From Clostridiales bacterium (GTDB taxonomy: Bacteria; Bacillota; Clostridia; Christensenellales; Aristaeellaceae): a DNA stretch of 64,000 bases. This document shows, piece after piece, positions 7,997 through 16,799 of the stretch (its first letter is position 1; the number at the start of each line of letters is the position of its first letter). Made by a program: the position numbers and the translations under genes. The notes below the pieces were generated by a model. It worked only from the letters and a program-made list of their open reading frames with translations, was not told the origin of the DNA and made no database searches. The stretch lies in NCBI GenBank assembly GCA_004554085.1, contig SFNY01000021.1, forward strand, positions 3,074 through 67,073. The letters run 5' to 3'.

Positions 7997-8689
7997 ATGA
8001 TTGGTATTTTGTGTGCGCTCGACAGGGAAATCGAGCTGCTTTTGAAGGAAACGGAGCGGCCTGCGGTACATAGACAGCTGTGCGGCTACGATTACGTGCT
8101 GGGCAGGCTGCGGGGCGTGGACGTGGTGCTGTGCAGGTGCGGCGTGGGCAAGGTCAACGCTGCCGTGTGCGCCCAGACCATGATTCTGACCTGGCCGGTG
8201 CGCCTGATCATCAACTCCGGCGTGGCCGGTGCGCTGCGGGAGCCGCTGGAGATCGGCGACATCTGCGTGGCCACCGATCTGGTGCAGTACGACGTGGATA
8301 CCTCCGCCGTGGGCGACCCCGTGGGCTTCGTGTCCACCGTGAATCAGACCTACTTCCGCTGCGCGGAGTGGGCGGTGGACGGCATCCTGCGCGCGGCGCA
8401 GTCTATCGACGGCGTGCGCGCGTACAGCGCCCGCATCGCAAGCGGCGACCAGTTCATCGATGATCAGGCCCGGAAGGACCGCATCGTGCGGCTGTTCGAC
8501 GCCTCCGCCTGCGAGATGGAGGGCGGCGCGATCGCTCAGGTGTGCTTCATCAACGGCGTGGACTGCGCCGTGATCCGCGCAATTTCCGATACCACCTCCG
8601 GCAAGCATGAGATGGAATATCGGGAGTTCATGCCCATGGCGGCAGCAACTTCGGCCAGAGTCGTGCTGAAATTTCTGGAAAATCTGTAA
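7997..8689 (+). CDS. mtnN: 5'-Methylthioadenosine/S-adenosylhomocysteine nucleosidase
   Basis: A 230-residue Pfs/MtnN enzyme that hydrolyses MTA, SAH and 5'-deoxyadenosine to adenine and the thioribose or deoxyribose. Seen: MIGILCALDREIELL start with a candidate acid residue, NSGVAGAL, a GDICVATDLVQYDVD stretch, ASGDQFI, the ribose-binding CEMEGGAIAQV, and RAISDTT with the catalytic Asp. AGGTGGG is 7-8 bases upstream of ATG 7997. It lies 27 bp behind ispDF, so probably in the same transcript. It offers a hydrolytic route parallel to the phosphorolytic cluster at 33.8-39.0 kb. Confidence 0.92.
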   Translation: MIGILCALDREIELLLKETERPAVHRQLCGYDYVLGRLRGVDVVLCRCGVGKVNAAVCAQTMILTWPVRLIINSGVAGALREPLEIGDICVATDLVQYDVDTSAVGDPVGFVSTVNQTYFRCAEWAVDGILRAAQSIDGVRAYSARIASGDQFIDDQARKDRIVRLFDASACEMEGGAIAQVCFINGVDCAVIRAISDTTSGKHEMEYREFMPMAAATSARVVLKFLENL

Positions 8690-8737
8690 AACTATGGATG
8701 AAGCGGGCCGCAAACGCTCGTTTCTTTCTTTTTCCTC

Positions 8738-8783
8738 TTGCAAAATGCCGCGATTGGCGCTATAATAGTCAAAGATGGTCAAA
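8738..8783 (+). promoter_or_regulatory. ctsR operon promoter with CtsR operator
   Basis: TTGCAA (8738-8743), 17 bases, TATAAT (8761-8766). Directly behind are the heptads AGTCAAA (8767-8773) and GGTCAAA (8777-8783), three bases apart. This matches the known CtsR box (direct GGTCAAA-type heptads with a 3-base gap). CtsR bound here would cover the start of transcription, giving autoregulation. Confidence 0.93.
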
Positions 8784-8828
8784 ACATCGCCGGTGACGGC
8801 GGTCACTTGCCTGAAGGAAGGTGAAAAC

Positions 8829-9305
8829 ATGGCGCAGCTCAGCGATACGATTGAGCAATTTATCAAGGAACTGATGAGCGAGGACGCGCACATCGAGCTG
8901 CGGCGCAACGAGCTGGCGCAGCACTTCGGCTGCGCGCCGTCCCAGATCAATTACGTGCTGGCGACGCGCTTCTCGGTGGACCACGGCTATCTGATTGAAT
9001 CCAGGCGCGGCGGCGGCGGCTACGTGCGCATCGTGCGCATGCATCCCCGCCAGGAGGGCAACCTTCTGGACGCGCTGCTCAAGCGCGTGGGAAATTCCAT
9101 CGACGAGGAAACGACGAACGCGATCATCGAGAATCTGGTGGACGCGAAGCTGGCCACCCCGAACGAGGCGGCGCTGATGCGCGCGGCCACCGGGCGCAAC
9201 GCCCTGAGCCTGCCGGTGAGCGGCAAGGACGTGCTCCGTGCGGCGGTGTTCAAAAATATGCTGATTCAGGTGTTCCGCAATGCCGAGGAGGTGCTTGAAA
9301 AATGA
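8829..9305 (+). CDS. ctsR: Class III heat-shock repressor CtsR
   Basis: A 158-residue winged-helix repressor: LSDTIEQFIKELMSED, the HTH region RRNELAQHFGCAPSQINYVL, and the glycine-rich wing RRGGGGYVRI, which senses temperature in Bacillus. The start at ATG 8829 follows GAAGGAAGGTG; the upstream ATG at 8775 lies in the operator and is rejected. First gene of ctsR-mcsA-mcsB-clpC; its stop overlaps mcsA (ATGA). McsB normally inactivates CtsR under stress. Confidence 0.95.
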   Translation: MAQLSDTIEQFIKELMSEDAHIELRRNELAQHFGCAPSQINYVLATRFSVDHGYLIESRRGGGGYVRIVRMHPRQEGNLLDALLKRVGNSIDEETTNAIIENLVDAKLATPNEAALMRAATGRNALSLPVSGKDVLRAAVFKNMLIQVFRNAEEVLEK

Positions 9306-9895
9306 TGTGTGAAGAGTGCGGCGTGAACCCCGCGGTGTTTCACTTTGTAACCATAAGAAACGACGAGCGGACGGAGCGCAACCTCTGTCCGGCCTGCATG
9401 GCGAAGTACAAAAAGCAGCTGCCCGGCATCGACATCAAGAATCTTGCGGGCATTTTGAACAATCTGATCGACGGCAAGAAGGGCGCGGGCAAGGAGGAGG
9501 TCGATCCCGAGACCGAGTCCATCACCTGCGAGCAGTGCGGCATGACCTACGGCGAATTCCGCAAGTGCGGCATGCTGGGCTGCGCGGCGTGCTACGACGC
9601 CTTCCGGGAGCCCATGACGGCGCTCTTGCAGCGCATCCACGGCAACACCCAGCACGCGGGGCGCGTCCCCGGCGGGGTGCACAGCGGGGTCTCCATCCGC
9701 ATGAGCATCGACCGGCTGAAGCAGCAGCTACAGCGGGCCGTGGCGGCGGAGGAGTACGAGCAGGCCGCCAAGCTGCGCGACGCGATTCGCGCGCTGAGCG
9801 CCCAGCTGGAGCAGCGGGAGAAGGCTGTGCACGTCGCGCCGCCGGAGCGCATCGAAAGCTGGATCCATCCGGAGGGAGGCGACTTCCATGCGTGA
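9302..9895 (+). CDS. mcsA: McsA, zinc-binding activator of McsB
   Basis: A 197-residue protein with several CxxC zinc sites: MCEECG, LCPAC, CEQCGMTYGEFRKCGMLGCAAC. It ends with a UVR motif (RLKQQLQRAVAAEEYEQAAKLRD, about 135-170) that contacts partner proteins. McsA activates the McsB kinase and senses metal and oxidative stress in Bacillus. ATG 9302 overlaps the ctsR stop; ATG 9305 is out of frame. Its end overlaps mcsB by 8 bp. Confidence 0.93.
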   Translation: MMCEECGVNPAVFHFVTIRNDERTERNLCPACMAKYKKQLPGIDIKNLAGILNNLIDGKKGAGKEEVDPETESITCEQCGMTYGEFRKCGMLGCAACYDAFREPMTALLQRIHGNTQHAGRVPGGVHSGVSIRMSIDRLKQQLQRAVAAEEYEQAAKLRDAIRALSAQLEQREKAVHVAPPERIESWIHPEGGDFHA

Positions 9896-10919
9896 GTACG
9901 TCTGCGCGCCGGATCAGGACGTGGTGATCTCCAGCCGCGTGCGCCTGTCCCGCAACTATCAGGATCTGCCCTTTTCGCCGAAGCTCACACCGGAGTACGC
10001 CAACGAGGTGATCGATCGCACGGCGAAGTCGGTGTTTTCCAGCAAGCACGGCGCGTCCTTCATGCTGCTGCGCATGAACGATCTGGAGAAGGACGCCCGC
10101 AACCGCCTGGTGGAGCACCACCTGATCAGCTACGACCTCTTAAAGTTCTCCAGCCGCTCGGCGGCGATGGTCTCCTCGGCGGGCACGATCTCCGTGATGA
10201 TGAACGAGGAGGACCACGTGCGCTTCCAGGGCCTGCTTCCGGGCCTGCAGCTGGAGCGCAGCGCCGAGATGGCCCTGAGCTTGGATGAGAAGGTGGGCGA
10301 GGACTATCCCTTCGCCTTCGACACCCAGTGGGGCTTTCTGACGGCCTGTCCGGCGAACACCGGCACCGGCATGCGCGCCTGCGTGATCCTGCACCTGCCG
10401 GCGCTGGCGCAGGCGGGACAGATGGGCGCGGTGATGCAGTCCGTGGCGAAGCTGGGCCTGACGATTCGCGGCATGTACGGCAACGGCGCGGAGGCCCAGG
10501 GGCAGCTCTATCAGATGAGCAACGTGGCCACCCTGGGCCGGAGCGAGGAGGACGTGATCCGCTCGCTGGTGGCGGCCACGGAGGAGATCGTGAATCATGA
10601 GCGCGCCATGCGCGAAAACGCCGAGAAGAAGGACATGCTTCAGTTGCAGGACGCGCTGCTGCGTTCCTGGGGCGAGACCATGCACGCGCGACTGATGAGC
10701 ACAAAGGAATTCATGCGGCGGTATTCGGACATCCGCTATGCCGCCAGTCTGGGCTATCTGCATCTGCCCATACCGGCGCTGGATCTGCTGATGATGGATC
10801 TGCAGCCGGGCTCGCTGGGCGTGCGCGCCGGACATCTGATCGGCGAGCGCGAGGCGGAGATTCTGCGCGCGAAGATTCTGCGCGAGGAGCTCTCCGCACT
10901 TTCTGGCGAGGAAACCTGA
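9888..10919 (+). CDS. mcsB: Protein arginine kinase McsB
   Basis: A 343-residue phosphagen-kinase-fold enzyme that phosphorylates arginines and marks proteins for ClpCP. Motifs: SSRVRLSRN at the N-terminus, the NEEDHVRF loop with catalytic acidic residues, CPANTGTGMRA in the nucleotide-binding region and RGMYGNGAEA. It couples CtsR inactivation to degradation by ClpC. A ribosome site (GGAGGC) lies within the mcsA end. Confidence 0.94.
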   Translation: MREYVCAPDQDVVISSRVRLSRNYQDLPFSPKLTPEYANEVIDRTAKSVFSSKHGASFMLLRMNDLEKDARNRLVEHHLISYDLLKFSSRSAAMVSSAGTISVMMNEEDHVRFQGLLPGLQLERSAEMALSLDEKVGEDYPFAFDTQWGFLTACPANTGTGMRACVILHLPALAQAGQMGAVMQSVAKLGLTIRGMYGNGAEAQGQLYQMSNVATLGRSEEDVIRSLVAATEEIVNHERAMRENAEKKDMLQLQDALLRSWGETMHARLMSTKEFMRRYSDIRYAASLGYLHLPIPALDLLMMDLQPGSLGVRAGHLIGEREAEILRAKILREELSALSGEET

Positions 10920-10937
10920 CACCTGGGAGGAAATTCA

Positions 10938-13394
10938 ATGGCATATTTTGCAAAGTTTACGGAGCGTGGACAGCGCGCACTGATCGCGGCGCAGACCGAG
11001 GCCGCGCAGCTGGGCCGATCCTATGTGGGCACCGAGCACCTGCTGCTAGGCGTGCTCACCGATCCCGGCGCGGCTGCGGGTATCCTGCGGGGCGTGACGC
11101 TGGATGGCGCGCGCAACGAGATCATCGCGATCCTGGGCCGCGGCGCCGACAGCATCGAGGGCAAGCAGATGGTGTACACGCCGCGCACCAAGAAGGTGAT
11201 CGAGCAGAGCGTGCGGGAGGCGCGGGAGCTGAAGCAGAACTACGTCTCCGTTGAGCACCTGCTGCTGGCGCTGATGCGCGAACGCGAGGGCGTGGCTGCG
11301 CACGTTCTGATCAAGATGGGTCTGGATCTGAACAAGGCCCGCGAGGAGCTGCTGCACATCCTGAGCGGCGCGGACGACGGCGCGGCGCAGGGTGAAGGCG
11401 AGGCGCAGGAGACGCCGATTCTGGATCAGTTCTCCCGGGATCTGACCGCGGCGGCACGTGCGGGCGAGCTGGATCCGGTGATCGGCCGGGAGAAGGAGAT
11501 CGAGCGCATCGTGCAGATCCTCTCCCGCAGGCGCAAGAACAACCCGGTGCTCATCGGCGAGCCGGGCGTGGGCAAGTCCGCCATCGTGGAGGGCCTGGCC
11601 CAGCTGATCGTGGAGGAGAACATCCCGGAGATTCTGCGCGGCAAGCGCGTGGTGTCGCTGGATCTGGCGGCTATGCTGGCGGGCGCGAAGTACCGCGGCG
11701 AGTTCGAGGAGCGCCTGAAGAACGCCATGGCCGAGATCAAAAAGAGTGGCAACATCATCATGTTCATCGACGAGCTGCACACCATCGTGGGCGCGGGCGC
11801 GTCCGAGGGCGCGATCGATGCGGCGAACATCTTAAAACCCATGCTGGCGCGCGGCGAGATTCAGTGCATCGGCGCGACTACGCTGGGCGAGTACCATAAG
11901 CACATCGAAAAGGACGGCGCGCTGGAGCGCCGCTTCCAGCCGGTACAGGTGGGCGAGCCCACCAAGGAGGAATCCGTGGCGATTCTGGCGGGTCTGCGCG
12001 ACCGCTATGAGGCGCATCACCGCGTGCGCATCACCGACGAGGCCCTGCGCGCCGCCGTGTACCTCTCCGACCGCTATATTCCCGACCGCTGCCTGCCGGA
12101 CAAGGCCATCGACCTGATCGATGAAGCCGCGTCCCGGGTGCGCATCCAGGCCTTCACCGCGCCGCCGGACATGAAGGAGCAGCAGTTGAAGCTCTCTGCG
12201 CTGAACAAGGAGACCGAGGAGGCCGTGGCCAACGAGGACTTCGAGACCGCCGCTAGGCTGCGCGACCGCAAGAAGGAGCTCCAGAACGAGATGGACGAGC
12301 GCCGCAGCGCGTGGGAGCAGAAGCTAAACAGCAAGATGGAGACCGTCGGCGAGGAGGAGGTTGCGCACATCGTGTCCATCTGGACGGGCGTGCCGGTGAG
12401 CAAGCTGACCCAGGACGAGGCCCAGCGGCTGATTCACCTGGAGGACACGCTGCACAGGCGCGTGGTGGGCCAGGAGGAGGCCGTGAAGGCGGTCGCCCGG
12501 GCGGTCCGGCGCGCGCGGGCTGGCCTGAAGGACCCCAACCGTCCCATCGGCTCGTTCATCTTCCTCGGCCCCACGGGCGTTGGCAAGACCGAGCTGTGCA
12601 AGGCGCTGGGCGAGGCGCTCTTCGGCGACGAGGACAGCCTCATCCGCATCGACATGAGCGAATATATGGAGAAGCACTCCGTCTCCCGCATGATCGGCTC
12701 CCCGCCCGGATACGTGGGCCACGAGGAGGGCGGTCAGCTGACCGAAAAGGTGCGCCGCAAGCCCTATGCCATCGTGCTGTTTGACGAGGTGGAGAAGGCC
12801 CATCCGGATGTGTTCAACCTGCTCTTGCAGATTCTGGAGGACGGCCGCCTCACCGACGGTCAGGGCCGTGTGGTGGACTTCAAGAACACCGTGATCGTCA
12901 TGACCAGCAACGCCGGCGCGCACACGATCAAGAAGCAGCGCGCGCTGGGCTTCGGCGGTCAGGAGGACTGCGAAAAGACCTACGACGCGATGCGCGAGAA
13001 CATCATGGACGAGGTGCGCCAGATCTTCCGGCCGGAGTTTTTGAACCGCGTGGACGAGATCATCGTGTTTCACGCCCTCACCGAGACCGAGATCGACCAG
13101 ATCGCGCGGCTGCTGCTGGATCAGGTGTGCCTGCGCCTGGAGGATCGCGGCATCCAGCTGGAGGTGGGCGAGGAGGCCCTGCGGCTGATCTCCAAGGCCG
13201 GTTACGACCTGAAGTACGGCGCGCGGCCGCTGCGCCGGGCCATCCAGCGCCTGGTGGAGGACGCGCTGAGCGAGGAGATCCTGCTGGGCGACGTGCGCCT
13301 GGGCGATAAAGTGCTGGCCAGCGTGGAGGACGAGAAGCTTAAATTCACCGCCGTGCCGGAGCAACCTGCATTGGAGCCCGCGCCGGTGGAATAA
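10938..13394 (+). CDS. clpC: ClpC AAA+ unfoldase
   Basis: An 818-residue Hsp100. N-terminal double Clp repeat (1-150), AAA-1 with Walker A GEPGVGKS (207-214), a UVR-containing middle domain (about 410-460, [18 protein letters not shown]), AAA-2 with GPTGVGKT (544-551), and the C-terminal D2-small domain. The LGF triplet in RALGFGGQ is likely the ClpP-docking loop. ClpC unfolds arginine-phosphorylated and adaptor-delivered proteins for ClpP. GGGAGG precedes the ATG. Last gene of the CtsR operon. Confidence 0.96.
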   Translation: MAYFAKFTERGQRALIAAQTEAAQLGRSYVGTEHLLLGVLTDPGAAAGILRGVTLDGARNEIIAILGRGADSIEGKQMVYTPRTKKVIEQSVREARELKQNYVSVEHLLLALMREREGVAAHVLIKMGLDLNKAREELLHILSGADDGAAQGEGEAQETPILDQFSRDLTAAARAGELDPVIGREKEIERIVQILSRRRKNNPVLIGEPGVGKSAIVEGLAQLIVEENIPEILRGKRVVSLDLAAMLAGAKYRGEFEERLKNAMAEIKKSGNIIMFIDELHTIVGAGASEGAIDAANILKPMLARGEIQCIGATTLGEYHKHIEKDGALERRFQPVQVGEPTKEESVAILAGLRDRYEAHHRVRITDEALRAAVYLSDRYIPDRCLPDKAIDLIDEAASRVRIQAFTAPPDMKEQQLKLSALNKETEEAVANEDFETAARLRDRKKELQNEMDERRSAWEQKLNSKMETVGEEEVAHIVSIWTGVPVSKLTQDEAQRLIHLEDTLHRRVVGQEEAVKAVARAVRRARAGLKDPNRPIGSFIFLGPTGVGKTELCKALGEALFGDEDSLIRIDMSEYMEKHSVSRMIGSPPGYVGHEEGGQLTEKVRRKPYAIVLFDEVEKAHPDVFNLLLQILEDGRLTDGQGRVVDFKNTVIVMTSNAGAHTIKKQRALGFGGQEDCEKTYDAMRENIMDEVRQIFRPEFLNRVDEIIVFHALTETEIDQIARLLLDQVCLRLEDRGIQLEVGEEALRLISKAGYDLKYGARPLRRAIQRLVEDALSEEILLGDVRLGDKVLASVEDEKLKFTAVPEQPALEPAPVE

Positions 13395-13444
13395 AATCAA
13401 AACATACAAAAAAACTGCGTAGGGGCCGTACCCAAACGACAAAA

Positions 13445-13472
13445 GTAGGGCGGGGTGCCTTCACCCCGCCGC
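13445..13472. repeat. Palindromic intergenic repeat, copy B
   Basis: A 28-base unit with GGCGGGGTG-CCTT-CACCCCGCC, related to 1399-1426. Both copies are followed by a short stretch ending GCAAT, so the repeat probably extends beyond the palindrome. Confidence 0.55.
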
Positions 13473-13483
13473 ATGGCAATTGT

Positions 13484-13529
13484 GGAGCTGTCTTGAAACG
13501 ACAAATCGTTTTGAAACAGCTCCTTTTTT
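13484..13529 (+). terminator. Intrinsic terminator of the ctsR operon
   Basis: GGAGCTGT (13484-13491) pairs with ACAGCTCC (13516-13523), extended by imperfect pairing of the inner TTGAAACGA/TCGTTTTGAA arms, then six T. It ends 8 bases before the convergent PBP gene's stop. Confidence 0.8.
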
Positions 13530-13537
13530 GTGCAATG

Positions 13538-15844
13538 CTATCCCAGTATGCGGCCCAGCAGCCCGCCGGGACTGTAGCGCACCTCGGCGCTCTCCATGCC
13601 GGTGAGCAGAGTGCCGCTCTCGTAGAGCAGCTTGTGGCGGGGCAGCACGCTGTAACGGCAGGCTTCTCCCTTGGTTTCCGGGTCGGCCCAGACGATGACG
13701 CTGCCCGCTTCCGCGCTGAGGATCGCGGCAACCTCGCTGCCCGCATCCGTCTTGCGCAAAATCAGATATTCCGCGGTGCTGTCGCGGGCGGTGAAGGCCA
13801 GCGCAGGCGCGCCGTCCTCGCCGCTGAGCAGCGTGAGATCGTCCACCATCTGCGGTGCCTCCCAGAGCGTGGAGGTCTGAGTGGGAACCTGTCCCTCCCG
13901 GAACCACTCCGTCTGAATGTACTCCTCGGGGGTGTTGGCGGCGGCCAGCAGCACCTGGTCGTACAGACTCAGCGCCTCGCGGTCGATCATCGCGGGAACC
14001 AGACCCTCCGGGGCCTCGAAGGGCACGCCGGACAGATCTGCGGCTCCGAGCAGCGCGGCGCAGAGCCGTGCAGGGTAGCTGCTGCCCCCGGCGTAGTCCG
14101 GCATGGCGTGGTCTGTGTCAGGGGAATCGTAGCCCATCCACACCGCCACCGCCAGCTCCGGCGCATAGGCCACGGTCCAGATGTCCCGGTTGCCGCCCTG
14201 CGCCTCGCCCACGGTTCCGGTCTTGCCCGCCACGGGCACGCCCACAGAGGCGAGCGCCTTGGCGCTGCCGCTGGTGGCTGCGGTTTGCAGCATATCGGTC
14301 ACGAGAAAGGCAGTCTGGGGGCTAACGGCGCACTCGTCCGGGATGCCGGCCTCGTAGAGCAGCCTGCCGTTTGAATCGGTGATGCGCCGGATGGCGTGGG
14401 GCTCCACGCGCGTTCCGCCGTTTGCGAGGGCGCAGTAGGCCGCGCAGAGCCGCGCCGGAGACACGCCGTAGGTCATGGATCCCAGGGCCAAGGAGAGGTT
14501 CACGTCCTGGGCCGCCAGCGGTATGCCGAAGGAAGCGATGGCGTTGCGTACGCTCTGGATGCCGATCAGGTCGGCAAGATCCACCGTCGCCACGTTCAGC
14601 GAGCGCGACAGCGCCTCCCGCAGGGTCACGGTGCCGTAGTAGTTGCCGCCCACGTTGCCGGGCAGGTACTTCCCGGCGAACTCCCGCTGTACATCCTGCA
14701 CCATGGAGCAGGGCAGAAATTGGTGGTTTTCGATGGCGGCGGCGTAGGTGGAGACTGGTTTGATGGCGGAGCCGGGCTGGCGCTGCATCTGCGTGGCGCG
14801 GTTCAGGCCCCGCTGCACCTCGTACGCCCGTCCGCCAACCACGGCGGCGATCTCGCCGTTTGAGGTGTCCATGGCGATCATCGCGGCCTGTACGGGTGTG
14901 CCGTCGGCGGCGGGGTCGGGGAAGTTCGCGCCGTTCTCAAAGAGCGCGTCGGCACTGGCTTGAAGGGAGACGTCCAGCGCGGTGTAGATGTGCAGCCCGC
15001 CGGAGAGAACCTCCTCCGCGTCCGCATCCAGCGCATCCATGGCCTCCTCCAGCACCAGATCCATGTACCAGCTGTTCGCGCTCTGCTCCGGCTCGGCCAG
15101 CTTCAGATTCAGCGGCTCCGACTTCGCCGCTGCGCACGCTTCCTCGCCGATTGCCCCGGCTTCCAGCATCGCGTCCAGAATGCGATCCCGCCGGGCGAGG
15201 GCGTTTTCCGGGTTCAGATGGGGCGCATAGTTCGTGGGGGACTTGATGACCCCAGCCAGCAGCGCGCCCTCCGCCAGCGTGAGTTCGCCAACGTCCTTGC
15301 CGAAGTAGGCACGGGCGGCGCTGCCGATGCCGTATGCGCCGTTTCCAAAGTACACCGTGTTCAGATAGGCCTCCAGAATTTCGTCCTTGCTCATCACGCG
15401 CTCCAGCTTGCGCGCCAGAAAAGCCTCCTGCACCTTCCGGGAGAGGGTCTTTTCGCTGCTCAGGTGGGTGAGTTTGATGAGCTGCTGGGTGATGGTGGAC
15501 GCGCCCTGCTCCAGAGAGAGGGTGGTCAGGTCGTGCCAGAGCGCGCCGAAGATGCGCTTCACATCCACGCCACTGTGGCTGTAGAAGCGCTGATCCTCCG
15601 CAGTCAGAAAGGCCTGAATCACATTTTCAGGTACCTCGGTCAGCCGCACGGAGCTGCGCGGCTGCACGGCGCTGAGCGTACCCACGCGCGCCCCCTGTGC
15701 GTCAAAGACGGTGGTGCTCTCCGGGCGGGTGCGGATGCGCTCCAGATCCAGTTGCTGCCAGTTGGGAATGTCCAGCTGCCAGATCAGCAGGCCCAGCAGC
15801 AGCACCAGCGCGACGATCGCGCCCGTCCAGATCCACCTGCGCAC
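13538..15844 (-). CDS. Class A penicillin-binding protein (PBP1a type)
   Basis: About 768 residues: a short cytoplasmic tail, one membrane helix (residues 5-24), a GT51 glycosyltransferase domain with catalytic Glu83 in EDQRFYSHSG, and a transpeptidase domain with SAIK (Ser359), SLN (415-417) and KTG (541). It polymerises and cross-links peptidoglycan. The start is taken as GTG 15844, because GGGAGGG lies 7 bases upstream. The in-frame ATG at 15868 would place that ribosome site inside the gene. A C-terminal extension of about 150 residues after the transpeptidase is unassigned. Monocistronic, convergent with clpC. Confidence 0.9.
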   Translation of the reverse strand: MRRWIWTGAIVALVLLLGLLIWQLDIPNWQQLDLERIRTRPESTTVFDAQGARVGTLSAVQPRSSVRLTEVPENVIQAFLTAEDQRFYSHSGVDVKRIFGALWHDLTTLSLEQGASTITQQLIKLTHLSSEKTLSRKVQEAFLARKLERVMSKDEILEAYLNTVYFGNGAYGIGSAARAYFGKDVGELTLAEGALLAGVIKSPTNYAPHLNPENALARRDRILDAMLEAGAIGEEACAAAKSEPLNLKLAEPEQSANSWYMDLVLEEAMDALDADAEEVLSGGLHIYTALDVSLQASADALFENGANFPDPAADGTPVQAAMIAMDTSNGEIAAVVGGRAYEVQRGLNRATQMQRQPGSAIKPVSTYAAAIENHQFLPCSMVQDVQREFAGKYLPGNVGGNYYGTVTLREALSRSLNVATVDLADLIGIQSVRNAIASFGIPLAAQDVNLSLALGSMTYGVSPARLCAAYCALANGGTRVEPHAIRRITDSNGRLLYEAGIPDECAVSPQTAFLVTDMLQTAATSGSAKALASVGVPVAGKTGTVGEAQGGNRDIWTVAYAPELAVAVWMGYDSPDTDHAMPDYAGGSSYPARLCAALLGAADLSGVPFEAPEGLVPAMIDREALSLYDQVLLAAANTPEEYIQTEWFREGQVPTQTSTLWEAPQMVDDLTLLSGEDGAPALAFTARDSTAEYLILRKTDAGSEVAAILSAEAGSVIVWADPETKGEACRYSVLPRHKLLYESGTLLTGMESAEVRYSPGGLLGRILG

Positions 15845-15969
15845 GGCGATCCCTCCCTTCCATAGCATTCAGTCTTGCCGGTTTCGGCAGGTTTTAGTCT
15901 CCATCCCCGGCAGTTTCAGGAAATTGTCAGACGATTCCGCCGATTCGACAAAAGTCGAACTTTTTCATG

Positions 15970-15997
15970 GAAGGATGTGACAGCGCGGCTGTGGAAT
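15970..15997 (+). promoter_or_regulatory. SigH-type promoter of the spoIIA operon
   Basis: GAAGGATGT (15970-15978), 12 bases, GTGGAAT (15991-15997). This fits the SigH pattern RnAGGAwWW-N11-12-RnnGAAT with one mismatch, and is the expected class for spoIIA at sporulation onset. The predicted start is about 20 bases before the spoIIAA ATG. Confidence 0.7.
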
Positions 15998-16023
15998 ATA
16001 GGGGGCGCAAGGAGGGTGATTGC

Positions 16024-16329
16024 ATGCTGGATTATGAGAGAACCCGCCAGACGCTCACGGTGCGGCTCAGCGAGGACCTGGACCATAGCGCCGCGTCCCG
16101 TATCCGGCCAGAGCTGGATGCGCTGCTGAAGGATCCCTCGATCCGCCGCCTGGTGCTCGACCTGAAGCAGCTTCGGTTCATGGACAGCTCGGGCATCGGG
16201 CTGATCATCGGGCGGTACAAGCTGCTGGAGCGCCGCGGGGGAAGCGTGGCGGTGATCAACGCCGACGCGCGTGTGGATCGGATCTTTGAGATGTCGGGAC
16301 TGTATCAGATCGTGGACCGGATGGCGTGA
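16024..16329 (+). CDS. spoIIAA: Anti-sigma-F antagonist SpoIIAA
   Basis: A 101-residue STAS-domain protein. The MDSSGIGLI loop holds the serine phosphorylated by SpoIIAB; unphosphorylated SpoIIAA releases SigF in the forespore. ATG 16024 follows AAGGAGGGTG. The longer frame from 15967 would start inside the promoter. First gene of the operon. Confidence 0.95.
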   Translation: MLDYERTRQTLTVRLSEDLDHSAASRIRPELDALLKDPSIRRLVLDLKQLRFMDSSGIGLIIGRYKLLERRGGSVAVINADARVDRIFEMSGLYQIVDRMA

Positions 16330-16343
16330 GGGAAGGAGCGCTT

Positions 16344-16799
16344 ATGCAGAACAAAAATGAAATGCGGCTGGACTTTCCGGCCATACCCGAGAACGAGGGC
16401 TTTGCGCGCATGGTCATCAGCGCGTTTCTGGTGCCGCTCAATCCCACCATCGAGGAGATGGCCGACGTGAAGACCGCGGTGTCCGAGGCGGTGACCAACG
16501 CCATCGTGCACGGCTACGCCCACGCCCAGGGCACGGTGCGGCTGCACGCGATTTGTCGGGAGGACGGTCTGGTGGTGGTGGACGTGAGCGACAGGGGCTG
16601 CGGCATCGCGGACATCGACCGGGCGCGGCAGCCCTTCTACACCACGGCGGAGGGGGAGGAGCGCAGCGGCATGGGCTTTACGGTGATGGAGAGCTTCATG
16701 GATCGGGTGGAGGTGCAGTCGGCGGTGGGCCACGGTACCACGGTGCGGCTGGCGAAGCAGCTGAATGTGCGCGAAGACAGCTTTGCGCGACGGGCCTGA
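16344..16799 (+). CDS. spoIIAB: Anti-sigma F factor and serine kinase SpoIIAB
   Basis: A 151-residue GHKL ATPase: N-box SEAVTNAIVHGY, G1 box DRGCGI, and a GMGFTVMESFMD glycine box. It binds SigF, and phosphorylates SpoIIAA. GGAAGGAG is 7 bases before ATG 16344; the GTG at 16326 overlaps spoIIAA and is less likely. Its TGA (16797-16799) overlaps the start region of sigF. Confidence 0.95.
   Translation: MQNKNEMRLDFPAIPENEGFARMVISAFLVPLNPTIEEMADVKTAVSEAVTNAIVHGYAHAQGTVRLHAICREDGLVVVDVSDRGCGIADIDRARQPFYTTAEGEERSGMGFTVMESFMDRVEVQSAVGHGTTVRLAKQLNVREDSFARRA

Noticed and set aside
6503..8950. Long antisense frame of about 815 codons
   Set aside because: Runs across five real genes on the opposite strand; no coding signal of its own.
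16553..16795. Long upstream extension of the sigF frame from ATG 16553
   Set aside because: It lies entirely inside spoIIAB in another frame and is Gly/Arg/His-rich, not sigma-like.
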